Positions 34,716-41,840 of a DNA stretch of 64,000 nt are shown one piece after another. Origin of the DNA: Paenibacillus vini (lineage in GTDB: Bacteria; Bacillota; Bacilli; Paenibacillales; Paenibacillaceae); contig NZ_BOSL01000012.1 in NCBI RefSeq assembly GCF_018403325.1, positions 108,116-172,115 of the forward strand. The letters run 5' to 3'. Numbering within the stretch: the stretch's first letter is position 1; every line of letters starts with the position of its first letter. The notes beneath the pieces are model-generated. The model was given only the letters and a program-made list of their open reading frames with translations, made no database searches and was not told the DNA's origin. The position numbers were made by a program, and so were the translations under genes.

Positions 34716-35054
34716 ATGAATACAAATAAAAATGAGAAGTTTACAGCTACGTCGCAAGTGGAGAACGGCACATGCACAGTTTTTTTGCGCGGTGAGTTGG
34801 ACTTGTCCGTTGCTCCTGATTTTCGCCAGGTGATGGAGCCATTGGCCCTTAACGACAAGCAGGACCTGGTGCTTAATTTAAAGGATTTGAAGTACATTGA
34901 CAGTACCGGCATTGGAATTCTGTTGTCGATATTGAAGACACGACACGGAATGCAGGCTGGTTTCCTGGTAAGAGAAGTGCCGGAACAAATTCAGAAACTG
35001 TTCGATATGACCGGAATTGCTAAGTTTTTTGTCACACAGGAGAATTCCCAATAG
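34716..35054 (+). CDS. rsbV: Anti-anti-sigma factor RsbV (STAS domain)
   Basis: A 112-residue single STAS domain. The phosphorylated Ser is in 'LKYIDSTGIGILLSIL' (about residue 63), the standard RsbV site. Unphosphorylated RsbV captures the anti-sigma kinase RsbW and frees sigma B; phosphorylation by RsbW inactivates it and the RsbY phosphatase restores it. I chose the ATG seven bases after CAGGAGAG; the GTG two codons earlier abuts the site. RsbW follows after 17 bases. A sigma-B-type promoter lies just upstream. Confidence 0.93.
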   Translation: MNTNKNEKFTATSQVENGTCTVFLRGELDLSVAPDFRQVMEPLALNDKQDLVLNLKDLKYIDSTGIGILLSILKTRHGMQAGFLVREVPEQIQKLFDMTGIAKFFVTQENSQ

Positions 35055-35071
35055 GAAAGGAAAGAGTAACA

Positions 35072-35524
35072 ATGATAGACGAAGTGCAAAAAGTTGTAAT
35101 CAGTTTGCCGGCGACTGCGGAGTATGTCGATATAGTCAGATTGAATCTGTATGGTGTAGCTTCTAAAATGGGTTTCTCCTACGAAGAAATTGAAGATATG
35201 AAAGTCGCCATTTCCGAGGCATGTAATAATTCCGTCTTGTACGCATACAAAGATAGCGATGGGATGATGGAAGTCACCTTTGAAATTGTAGGCGATGCAT
35301 TGTCCATTACGGTCAGAGATGAAGGGGAGAGCTTTGATTCGTGGGGCATGGCCGGAGAACGGCAAGCGCTGCATAATAAAGAATTGAATGAAGCCCAAAT
35401 TGGCGGACTCGGATTCTATCTTATGCAGGCGCTTATGGATGAAGTCAGCGTCGTGAATGACGCTGGAAAAGGAACCAAGGTGGTTATGACTCGCCGCTTA
35501 ATGAAGAGCGAGGAGAAAGTATGA
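35072..35524 (+). CDS. rsbW: Anti-sigma-B factor and serine kinase RsbW
   Basis: A 150-residue GHKL-fold kinase. The N-box is 'DMKVAISEACNNSVLYAY' with E-x3-N, and nucleotide-binding segments are 'LSITVRDEGESFD' and 'GGLGFYLMQALMDEV'. It binds and holds sigma B or, alternately, phosphorylates RsbV. It starts 17 bases after rsbV behind GGAAAGG and its stop overlaps the sigB start (ATGA), the classic order V-W-B. No RsbX gene follows sigB, unlike in Bacillus subtilis. Confidence 0.94.
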   Translation: MIDEVQKVVISLPATAEYVDIVRLNLYGVASKMGFSYEEIEDMKVAISEACNNSVLYAYKDSDGMMEVTFEIVGDALSITVRDEGESFDSWGMAGERQALHNKELNEAQIGGLGFYLMQALMDEVSVVNDAGKGTKVVMTRRLMKSEEKV

Positions 35525-36297
35525 CGGATAAATTGACTCCCCCCGAGTCTTTGAATGAATCCACCAGCTTGATCTGGGAATATCAACAAACTAAGGACAA
35601 TGATATTGCAACGGTCCTGATTCAAAAGTATGAACCCATGGTAAAAATGGCGGCGGGAAAGATCGCCCGCAACCGTCCCGATCTTTATGAAGATTTGTAT
35701 CAGGTAGGACAAATGGCTCTAATCCGGCTGCTTCAGCAATACGATATCGAAATGGGGATTCCGTTTGAGCCCTATGCGATGAAGAGCATGATCGGACATA
35801 TGAAGAACTTTTTGCGGGACAAGTCCTGGTATATACAAGTTCCGAGAAGAATCAAGGAAAAGGGTGCTCTGGTCCAGCAGGCGATCGACGAATTGACCGT
35901 CAAGCTGGAACGTTCCCCGGACGTCAAGGAAATCGCCGATTTCTTGGATCTTTCCGTGGAAGAAACGGTTGAAGTTCTTGCCGGCAGGGAATGTTACCAT
36001 TACGTTTCCTTGGATTCGCCGCTATCCCAGGAAGAAAGCGCAGCAACCCTGGGCGAGCTGATCAGTTCGGAAGCGGATGATTACGACACTGTTGAGAAGC
36101 GGATGGATTTGCAGCAGGCGCTCAGTCAGCTCAAAGAACAGGAGCAACAGGTACTGTTGCTTGCTTTTCAAGAGGGTCAATCCCAGCGGGCTATCGCCCA
36201 GAAGCTGGGCGTATCCCAAATGAGCGTATCCCGGATTCAAAAGAGGGCGACGGAGAAGCTGAAGCAGATTATGTCCAATTCAAACTCGGCTTTTTAA
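35521..36297 (+). CDS. sigB: RNA polymerase sigma factor SigB
   Basis: A 258-residue group 3 sigma factor. Region 2 holds 'YEPMVKMAAGKIARNRPDLYEDLYQVGQMALIRLLQQYD' and 'FEPYAMKSMIGHMKNFLRDKSWYIQVPRRIKEKG'. Region 3 follows at ~120-165, and region 4 has 'LKEQEQQVLLLAFQEGQSQRAIAQKLGVSQMSVSRIQKRATEKLK'. Length and neighbours place it with SigB rather than the sporulation factors SigF and SigG, which belong to the same clade but sit beside spoIIAA/AB or other genes. It is coupled to rsbW by an ATGA overlap. Four matching promoters occur in this window. Confidence 0.93.
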   Translation: MTDKLTPPESLNESTSLIWEYQQTKDNDIATVLIQKYEPMVKMAAGKIARNRPDLYEDLYQVGQMALIRLLQQYDIEMGIPFEPYAMKSMIGHMKNFLRDKSWYIQVPRRIKEKGALVQQAIDELTVKLERSPDVKEIADFLDLSVEETVEVLAGRECYHYVSLDSPLSQEESAATLGELISSEADDYDTVEKRMDLQQALSQLKEQEQQVLLLAFQEGQSQRAIAQKLGVSQMSVSRIQKRATEKLKQIMSNSNSAF

Positions 36298-36328
36298 CGT
36301 TTTTATTACGACGAAGGAGCCCGTTTTC

Positions 36329-37303
36329 ATGGATGACAGGAGAAAAATTCGGGTAAACGAAATCGACCAGGGATGGTCCTGGATTGATCTTGAGGTAAAG
36401 AATTGGGACGACCCCGAAGTCCGGCAGTTAAACAATGACTATCCTTTTGCCGCGGAATGGCTGGACATGCTTCCGAAGGTAGAATCCAATTATTTGTCCG
36501 TAAGATTTCCGGACGGCAGGGAGCCGATCATATTCGGCTCCCTGCTTTATTCGGTAGTGGAAGAAATCAAGGATGGAACCAGTGATTGCGAAATGATGCA
36601 TTTCTTTGTTGGTGAGAACGCGTTGATCACGATTAATCTGGATGCAAATACCTGCCGGGTGATGGAACAGCAGGATCATCGAGCCATGCTGTATTCCTGT
36701 TCACGGCCGATCGACGGCCTGTTCGTACTAACCCGGACGATCCTGCATTACTTTCATAGCGGGATGGACCGCTTCGAACAGAAGCTGCGCCGCGTGGAAG
36801 AAACCATGAAGAAACGCAACCACAAGCATCTCATGGACCGGATATTGAGCGCCCGCTTCGAGCTGCTTTACTGGTCTAACCTGTTCATTCCGTTTATGGA
36901 GTTGATCACGGCGGCCCGTGAGGCTTATCTGGATAAAATGGACGACAGTGTGCCGTTCAAGCGGTTTTCATACCGGGCGGAACGCATGAGAGGGCTTGTT
37001 AAGCATTATGAGAAGGAAATAGACACGCTGATTTCCATTGATGACGCCGTTTCCGCTTTTCGCGGCAATGATATCATGAAGACTTTAACGATCATGACCG
37101 CGATCTTCACTCCGGCAACCGTAATCGGAGCGATTTGGGGGATGAACTTTAACTTTCTCCCATGGGTCAAGCAAGGTATTTTCGGCTTCTTGTTGATTTC
37201 CGGACTGACCCTGTTTACGACGGTCGGATTTTATGTCTGGATCAAGGCAAAGGGGTGGACCGGCGATTTGCTTGAGGTGGAAGAGGAAGATTCGAATCTA
37301 TAG
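36329..37303 (+). CDS. CorA-family metal ion transporter
   Basis: A 324-residue CorA-type channel. A long cytoplasmic N-terminal domain with a stalk helix ('FEQKLRRVEETMKKRNHKHLMDRILSARFELLYW') precedes two membrane helices at the C-terminus. The diagnostic GMN motif is in 'IGAIWGMNFNFLPW'. These homopentamers move Mg(II) or related divalent ions. The gene begins 31 bases after sigB behind AAGGAG with no terminator between, so it is probably read from the sigB transcript and thereby stress-induced; that link is inferred. A terminator follows. Confidence 0.88.
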   Translation: MDDRRKIRVNEIDQGWSWIDLEVKNWDDPEVRQLNNDYPFAAEWLDMLPKVESNYLSVRFPDGREPIIFGSLLYSVVEEIKDGTSDCEMMHFFVGENALITINLDANTCRVMEQQDHRAMLYSCSRPIDGLFVLTRTILHYFHSGMDRFEQKLRRVEETMKKRNHKHLMDRILSARFELLYWSNLFIPFMELITAAREAYLDKMDDSVPFKRFSYRAERMRGLVKHYEKEIDTLISIDDAVSAFRGNDIMKTLTIMTAIFTPATVIGAIWGMNFNFLPWVKQGIFGFLLISGLTLFTTVGFYVWIKAKGWTGDLLEVEEEDSNL

Positions 37304-37308
37304 ACAGC

Positions 37309-37352
37309 AAAAAAACCTGGGCGGCAGGAAAAAGAGCCGCTCAGGTTTTTTA
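37309..37352 (+). terminator. Terminator of the sigB-corA transcript
   Basis: AAAAAAACCTG-GCGGC pairs with GCCGC-CAGGTTTTTT around a 10-base loop. Long A and T runs make it usable from either side, where the minus-strand gene at 37385 ends. Confidence 0.88.
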
Positions 37353-37384
37353 TCTTGTTTTGACTGAAAAGTGCCACTGTGAGT

Positions 37385-37609
37385 TTATTGCTCGGGATCC
37401 GCAACGATCCCTTGCTCATGGTCCTCGCTATTTGTGGACATTTCCTCCATATCCTCGCCGAGCTGCTTCAGATCCTCCATATCGTTGACCATGGAGCCGT
37501 TCTCCGCGACGGAAATACTCTTATGCTCGGGATATTCGCCTTCCCGGGCTTCGCGAATTTGCTTCTCTACATACTCCTGCTGCTCTTCCTCCGCTTTTTT
37601 AGATGCCAT
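37385..37609 (-). CDS. Small acidic hydrophilic protein, unknown
   Basis: A 74-residue, Glu-rich protein (MASKKAEEEQQEYVEKQIREAREGEYPEHKS...DMEDLKQLGEDMEEMSTNSEDHEQG). No membrane or known domain is visible; composition suggests a disordered or helical stress protein. The ATG follows AAGGAGT with a 7-base spacer, so the longer frame from 37618 is rejected. It lies 40 bases downstream of the DUF5665-like gene on the same strand and is probably in its operon. Confidence 0.7.
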   Translation of the reverse strand: MASKKAEEEQQEYVEKQIREAREGEYPEHKSISVAENGSMVNDMEDLKQLGEDMEEMSTNSEDHEQGIVADPEQ

Positions 37610-37649
37610 AGGAATCACTCCTTAGTAAGTGGTTATCCTTATTCTCCCG

Positions 37650-37970
37650 TTACGGTTTGGATTTAATGTAGTCCTGGAGATTCTTAATGTAGTCGCCTAC
37701 CATCGGAAGGTCGACGAACAGGCTTAGCACCCAGCCGAGCAAACCGAGAATCACGAAGGTTCCCACACTGAGCCCCAAACCGCGCGAAAGACCGGCCATA
37801 AAATTGGTGAATATCCGTTTTTTCGGGTTCGTATAATTTTCCAGGATATCCTTGAAGTCCGCTTTCTCCAGCATATCTGCAATGTTGTCCAGCCTGCCGT
37901 TCAAACGCTTCACTTCATGCCTGAGTTCAAACGGATGCTCCTTGGTATCATATGGATTCATGCGAGCCAT
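37650..37970 (-). CDS. DUF5665-like membrane protein
   Basis: A 106-residue protein. The N-terminal ~70 residues are hydrophilic (MARMNPYDTKEHPFELRHEVKRLNGRLDNIADMLEKADFKDI). One membrane segment follows (GLSRGLGLSVGTFVILGLLGWVLSLFVDLP), then a short tail ending DYIKNLQDYIKSKP. The 'NFMAGLSRGLG.S.GTFVILGLLGWVL' pattern is that of DUF5665 proteins in spore-formers; function unknown. GGGAGGTGG precedes the ATG. It is downstream of the YtxH-like gene, with a hairpin between them. Confidence 0.75.
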   Translation of the reverse strand: MARMNPYDTKEHPFELRHEVKRLNGRLDNIADMLEKADFKDILENYTNPKKRIFTNFMAGLSRGLGLSVGTFVILGLLGWVLSLFVDLPMVGDYIKNLQDYIKSKP

Positions 37971-38011
37971 TTGGCCACCTCCCTGCCGTGATTTTGTGGG
38001 ATGAAAATAGA

Positions 38012-38038
38012 AATCGCCAGCTGCCCGAGCTGGCGATT
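38012..38038 (-). terminator. Terminator downstream of the YtxH-like gene
   Basis: A perfect 11-base-pair stem (AATCGCCAGCT / AGCTGGCGATT) with a 5-base loop, followed on the minus strand by TTCTATTTT. It may be only partly efficient. Confidence 0.7.
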
Positions 38039-38058
38039 CAGGGGACAGCCCCAGGAGA

Positions 38059-38502
38059 TTAGGAATTCAGGGAGGACCCGAATTCGCGTTTCGTTTCATC
38101 CTTGGTATTTGTCACGTCTTTCATCAAGTCTTTGGAAGTATCCTCGGTTTCTTTGGCTACGCCCTTAGCTTCTTCCTTGATGTCTTCGGACACGTCGGCA
38201 GAGGCTTCTTTGACGCTGGACATGATATTACCGGCACTGGTGCTTACGGTTTTTGCCAAATCCGTTGTTTTGGAAACAACGTTCTTAGCCAGTTCAGAAC
38301 CCTTCTCGCAAGCAACGGAGGCGAGTTCTTTCGATTTGTCCGTAGCGACGCCAATTTTATCCGACAGATCGCTGCGCAACTCCCGGCCCGGCTTAGGTGC
38401 ATATAACAGTGCTGCTGCTGCCCCGAGCAATGCCCCGATGACTAAACCTTTCGTAAACGTTCCACCGCTTTGTACTGGATATTCCGTTTCTGCTTTATTC
38501 AT
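38059..38502 (-). CDS. YtxH-domain general stress protein
   Basis: A 147-residue protein. The N-terminal membrane segment is 'FTKGLVIGALLGAAAALLYAPKPGRELRSDL', the signature of YtxH-like (DUF4349-type naming varies) proteins. A long Lys/Glu/Ser/Thr-rich helical tail (~45-147) with repeated K.SKE, KGSE and KTTD units follows, resembling LEA-like or apolipoprotein-like amphipathic helices. Bacillus YtxH is sigma-B-controlled. I could not find a GGGTA-type -10 element on the minus strand upstream, so control here is unproven. AAGGAG precedes the ATG. Confidence 0.85.
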   Translation of the reverse strand: MNKAETEYPVQSGGTFTKGLVIGALLGAAAALLYAPKPGRELRSDLSDKIGVATDKSKELASVACEKGSELAKNVVSKTTDLAKTVSTSAGNIMSSVKEASADVSEDIKEEAKGVAKETEDTSKDLMKDVTNTKDETKREFGSSLNS

Positions 38503-38632
38503 GATCGATCGCTCCTTTTTATATAGAATTGTATTGTTAAACCAATTAAAAGCTGCCTTGAAGCTTGCTTTTCTTACTTCGTAATTAAACGATACTGCTA
38601 GGCGTGAAACAAATAGTGGGTCGTATTGAATT

Positions 38633-38658
38633 GATTAATGAATTTGGGAAGAGGGTAA
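38633..38658 (+). promoter_or_regulatory. Sigma-B-type promoter of the pirin gene
   Basis: GATTAA, exactly 14 bases, GGGTAA, 48 bases before the pirin start codon. It has the same spacer length as the sites at 25252, 26514 and 34655. Confidence 0.72.
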
Positions 38659-38706
38659 AAAATAGCAAATCCATGAAGGTTTTTATAGAGAGCGAGGAGG
38701 ATTAGG

Positions 38707-39420
38707 ATGATTAAGGTGGTTACATCGGAAGAGCGCCATACAGTGAAACAAGGTCCTGTCCAAAGCGAGTTCAGCTTTTCCTTTGCCGATTATGACGATC
38801 CCGGCAATGCCCATTTCGGCTGTCTGCTGGTATTGAATGATCATACATTGGCGCCCGGTAAGAAAATGAATGCCCATCCGCACCATGATCTGGAGATTTT
38901 AACCTATGTAATATCGGGTGAATTGGGTCATGGCGATGATTCAGGCCAAGCCCGGATTTTAAAAGAGGGCAGCTTTCAGGTGCTGAGTGCGGGGACCGGA
39001 ATTAGTCATGAAGAGTATAACTCCTCGGAGTTGGAGCCGGTCCGTTACCTTCAATTGTGGTTCCTTCCCGAACGCAGAAGCTTGCCTCCGACCAGAGAGG
39101 ACCTGCTGATTCCCCGTGAGTCGCGGATGGGAAGCATGGAGCCGGTCGTGACCGGGAGGGGTGGCAATGGCCGCTTAAAGATCCATCAGGACGTAGAAGT
39201 ATATATCCCATTCCTACAGGACGACAGGGAAATCTCCGTTCCGACCCGGAATCGCAGGCAGCATCTGTTCGTGATCTCAGGACATGTCGAGTTTAGTTGC
39301 GGAAAACAGCGGTTTACCCTGGGGCCAGGTGATGCGGCCCGAATTCAGCGCGAAGAGGCCCTGAGCTTCCGTAAAACAGGAGAAGAGCCGTCTGAGGTCA
39401 TGATTATCGATTTACCTTGA
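38707..39420 (+). CDS. Pirin-family bicupin protein
   Basis: A 237-residue bicupin. The N-terminal cupin has the metal-site pattern 'MNAHPHHDLEILTYVISGELGHGDDSG' (H-x-H-H and E), followed by 'GTGISHEEYNSSELEPVRYLQLWFLPE', diagnostic of YhhW/pirin quercetinase-like proteins. The C-terminal cupin (~150-235) lacks metal ligands, as is normal. The family includes quercetin 2,3-dioxygenases and redox-responsive regulators; the true substrate is unknown. GAGGAGGATTAGG precedes the ATG. A sigma-B-type promoter upstream ties it to the stress regulon. Confidence 0.9.
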   Translation: MIKVVTSEERHTVKQGPVQSEFSFSFADYDDPGNAHFGCLLVLNDHTLAPGKKMNAHPHHDLEILTYVISGELGHGDDSGQARILKEGSFQVLSAGTGISHEEYNSSELEPVRYLQLWFLPERRSLPPTREDLLIPRESRMGSMEPVVTGRGGNGRLKIHQDVEVYIPFLQDDREISVPTRNRRQHLFVISGHVEFSCGKQRFTLGPGDAARIQREEALSFRKTGEEPSEVMIIDLP

Positions 39421-39434
39421 CGGACTTCCGTTCC

Positions 39435-39659
39435 TTATTTATTGCGCAGCTTTCCAAGCTCTTGGGCCAGGGCTTCGACTTCAGAGATGCTGAGACGTTC
39501 TTTGCTTGTGACAAGCTCGTATATATCCAGAATATCGTCATATTGGTCTACATGAAAGGCAGAAGCGTTCATGGCGGCTCCGGTCGCCATTTTCAGCTTC
39601 GTTTTAATGGCTTCAATCATATATTCCACGTTTTCCTGGTTCTTTTGCGTTAAGTCCAT
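39435..39659 (-). CDS. DUF1128 (YfkK-like) protein
   Basis: A 74-residue soluble helical protein (MDLTQKNQENVEYMIEAIKTKLKMATGAAMNASAFHVDQYDDILDIYELVTSKERLSISEVEALAQELGKL). The 'F..D.Y.DI.DIY..V..K...S..E..AI..EL' pattern is that of DUF1128/YfkK, conserved in Bacilli with no known role. The start was placed at the ATG after GAAAGGATGAGC; an ATG three codons earlier abuts the site. It converges on the pirin gene with only 14 bases between stops. Confidence 0.82.
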   Translation of the reverse strand: MDLTQKNQENVEYMIEAIKTKLKMATGAAMNASAFHVDQYDDILDIYELVTSKERLSISEVEALAQELGKLRNK

Positions 39660-39730
39660 TGTGCTCATCCTTTCTCATTACGTGTCCCGGACATTGTACC
39701 ATGTTAGGGGCGGAGAACGCACACTATGTT

Positions 39731-39760
39731 TTGCGGTGACGGGGCGGTTTGCGGTACAAT
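39731..39760 (+). promoter_or_regulatory. Possible sigma-A promoter of the yyaC-like gene
   Basis: TTGCGG, 18 bases, TACAAT, ending 36 bases before the proposed start. Confidence 0.4.
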
Positions 39761-39796
39761 CAGGGTACCTTGGAACAGAGAGGGGGACGGTTGTCG

Positions 39797-40330
39797 GTGG
39801 ATGAAAGCAGCGTTTTATCGGTTGAAGGTTTTAAAAGGAAAAAAGTGGCCGGCAACGAGCTTGCCGGTTTTTTTCGCGGAATCAGGACCAGGCATCCGGG
39901 CCAGGAAATTACCTTTCTATGCATAGGCACGGATCGCTCCACCGGGGACGCCCTCGGCCCGCTCGTCGGCACCCGTCTCGAAGAGAAGGGATTTACGAGC
40001 GTAATCGGAACTCTGAAATTTCCTTGCGACGCGGCTAATCTGGAAATGCGCATGTCGGTCATTCCGGAGGAACATATCATCGTGGCGATCGATGCCTGTC
40101 TGGGGTCCGCTTCCTCCGTCGGAAATTACCTGGTATCCGGACTTCCGCTCATTCCCGCCCAATCGGTCGGCACCGTCTTACCGGCGGTAGGCCATTATAG
40201 CGTGGCAGCGGTCGTAAACGTAAACGGTCCCAAGCCGTATTGGACCCTGCAAATGACTTCGCTTCATCAAGTCATGGAGATGGCGGGCGTTTTGGCGGAT
40301 TCTATCGTTCAAGGTTTCAGAGGGCAGTAA
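39797..40330 (+). CDS. yyaC: YyaC-type putative sporulation protein (GPR-like fold)
   Basis: A ~177-residue protein with 'QEITFLCIGTDRSTGDALGPLVGTRLEEKGF' (the GTDRSTGDxLGPLVG motif that defines YyaC), 'PEEHIIVAIDACLGSASSVGNYLV' and 'LPAVGHYSVAAVVNVNG'. The fold is related to the germination protease Gpr and HybD-type peptidases, with acidic residues where catalytic residues would lie. In Bacillus the gene is linked to sporulation, but the function is unproven. The start is either GTG (10 bases after AGGGGG, chosen) or the TTG two codons earlier. Confidence 0.85.
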   Translation: MDESSVLSVEGFKRKKVAGNELAGFFRGIRTRHPGQEITFLCIGTDRSTGDALGPLVGTRLEEKGFTSVIGTLKFPCDAANLEMRMSVIPEEHIIVAIDACLGSASSVGNYLVSGLPLIPAQSVGTVLPAVGHYSVAAVVNVNGPKPYWTLQMTSLHQVMEMAGVLADSIVQGFRGQ

Positions 40331-40419
40331 TTTGGCTTAAATAAATAGAATCAGAACAGATAAGAGGTACTATTGAAATGGATCAGTCCATCTTATCATT
40401 GAAGGAAAGAGGGAAGCTT

Positions 40420-41223
40420 ATGGAGAAAGTTACGATTGACGGATTCACAATGGCTTATGAAGAACAGGGACAAGGAGAAACGGTCGTGCTGCTCCATGGT
40501 TTCTGCGGAAGTTCCGCATACTGGGAGCGGGTTATGCCTCTTCTGGCTTCCTCTTGCAGAATCATTGCACCGGATCTCCGGGGGCACGGTTCATCGGATG
40601 CCCCTATGGGATCTTACACCATCGAGCAGATGGCTGACGATGTGGCCCGGTTATTGGAAACGCTCGGTATCGAGCGCTACACCCTGCTTGGTCATTCGAT
40701 GGGTGGTTATGTCGCATTATCTTTGCTTCAACGATACAGTGAACGTCTAAATGGATTCGGTCTGATCCATTCCACCGCATACCCGGATAGTGAAGAAGCG
40801 AAGGAGAAACGGCTTCAAGCGATTGCGACCATCGCGAGTGAAGGAATTACCGCATTCGTTGATGGGCTGGTTCCCGGCTTGTTCGCGCCGGATTTGCGTG
40901 ATACCTTGTCTTCCGAAGTGAACCGGGTCAAGGAGATCGGTTACAAAACGCCGCCGCAAGGAGCGTCGGGAGCGGCGATGGCCATGCGTGAACGGATTGA
41001 CCGCAGGGATGTCCTGTCGGCAACCGTCCTGCCGGTGCTGTTGGTCGCTGGAGAGAATGATTCGGTCATTCCGCTGCAGCGGGCATTCACGACCGAAGGG
41101 GATTCCGTAACCAAGGCCGTTATCAAGGGTGCCGGTCACATGAGCATGTATGAAGCTCCTGAACAACTGTCATCCGTGCTCAGCGACTTTTTGCACGGGA
41201 TTTCCGAATCCGCACCATCCTAA
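40420..41223 (+). CDS. Alpha/beta-hydrolase fold protein
   Basis: A 267-residue alpha/beta hydrolase: 'TVVLLHGFCGSSAYWERVMPLL' (oxyanion HG motif), nucleophile Ser in 'YTLLGHSMGGYVALSL' (G-H-S-M-G), acid Asp in 'LLVAGENDSVIPL' and His in 'IKGAGHMSMYEAPEQ'. The layout fits small esterases or lactonases of the MenH/BioH-like group; the substrate cannot be read from sequence. I started at the ATG after GAAAGAGGGAAGC, which aligns with the family; an ATG 14 codons upstream is also possible. A terminator follows directly. Confidence 0.88.
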   Translation: MEKVTIDGFTMAYEEQGQGETVVLLHGFCGSSAYWERVMPLLASSCRIIAPDLRGHGSSDAPMGSYTIEQMADDVARLLETLGIERYTLLGHSMGGYVALSLLQRYSERLNGFGLIHSTAYPDSEEAKEKRLQAIATIASEGITAFVDGLVPGLFAPDLRDTLSSEVNRVKEIGYKTPPQGASGAAMAMRERIDRRDVLSATVLPVLLVAGENDSVIPLQRAFTTEGDSVTKAVIKGAGHMSMYEAPEQLSSVLSDFLHGISESAPS

Positions 41224-41246
41224 GTTTCACATCAAGTAAAGAGCTG

Positions 41247-41273
41247 CCGGAGTTCATAGAACTCCGGTTTTTT
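41247..41273 (+). terminator. Terminator of the alpha/beta-hydrolase gene
   Basis: CCGGAGTTC pairs with GAACTCCGG around ATA, followed by six T. Confidence 0.9.
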
Positions 41274-41280
41274 GCATTTA

Positions 41281-41410
41281 CTGAGCTGTCTGAGCTGATT
41301 GAGCAGACTTAGCCGACTGAGTAGACTACGCTGGCTACAGTGGCTACAGTGGCTACAGTGGCTACAGTGGCTACAGTGGCTGCACTGGCTGTATTGGCTG
41401 TATTGGCCGA
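41281..41410. repeat. 9-bp minisatellite, about 14 units
   Basis: The centre has five perfect units of GGCTACAGT (41333-41377), then three drifting units (GGCTGCACT, GGCTGTATT twice). On the left, degenerate 9-base units (CTGAGCTGT, CTGAGCTGA, TTGAGCAGA, CTTAGCCGA, CTGAGTAGA) keep the same phase. Because the period is 3 codons, minus-strand frames give Cys-Ser-His or Thr-Val-Ala tripeptide repeats, but none has a convincing ribosome binding site. Confidence 0.9.
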
Positions 41411-41460
41411 TGGCGGCATAGTCTCGCGTTTCGATTTCTGGCATAAAGTAAAGTTGCTTC

Positions 41461-41650
41461 CTATCCTAGCGGACATGAGAGCCGTTAAACCTCCCAAAAA
41501 CGGGGATTTACTATCCTAAAGGACACCAGAGCCCTTATTCGTGCGGAAATTCGAAGAAAATGGACATATTCGCGTGAATAAGGTCTCCTGTGTCCTTTAG
41601 AATGCTTAGGCTGCAAAAAACAGCTAGTTAAGGCCTCTTATGTCCGTAAG
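41461..41650. repeat. Palindromic array of four ~27-bp repeats (two forward, two inverted)
   Basis: Forward units at 41461-41487 and 41511-41537 (CTATCCTAAAGGACACCAG type, starts 50 bases apart) face inverted units at 41579-41603 and 41628-41650 (TAAGGTCTCCTGTGTCC type, also 50 apart). The whole is nearly symmetrical about 41558, where CTTATTCGTGCG faces CGCGTGAATAAG. No reading frame fits; it is probably a dispersed intergenic repeat able to form a long hairpin. Confidence 0.75.
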
Positions 41651-41840
41651 CCCTTATGGTTGATCCCAAATAGGTAAAAGGACGCCGTTAGACGTTTTTC
41701 TTAATGTTAATAGCAGGAATTCAAAGTGGAGTTGGCTTGCCGCGAACCGCCTTTGCTGGAAATTGAGATAAAAATGGCTTACAATTTGATTTTGATGATC
41801 CATTAAAGTACAACCTCTTGAACAACCTCATAAATTGAAA
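41651..41840. other. Intergenic spacer, no gene seen
   Basis: About 190 AT-rich bases between two repeat elements. It contains an inverted solo repeat end (TTGAACAACCTC near 41818-41829) abutting the next element. No ORF or promoter was recognised. Confidence 0.4.

Noticed and set aside
41232-41444. Minus-strand frame with (Cys-Ser-His)n repeats that could be a metal-binding peptide
   Set aside because: The repeat simply reflects the 9-base minisatellite; there is no good ribosome binding site, and the adjacent frame gives an equally regular Thr-Val-Ala repeat.
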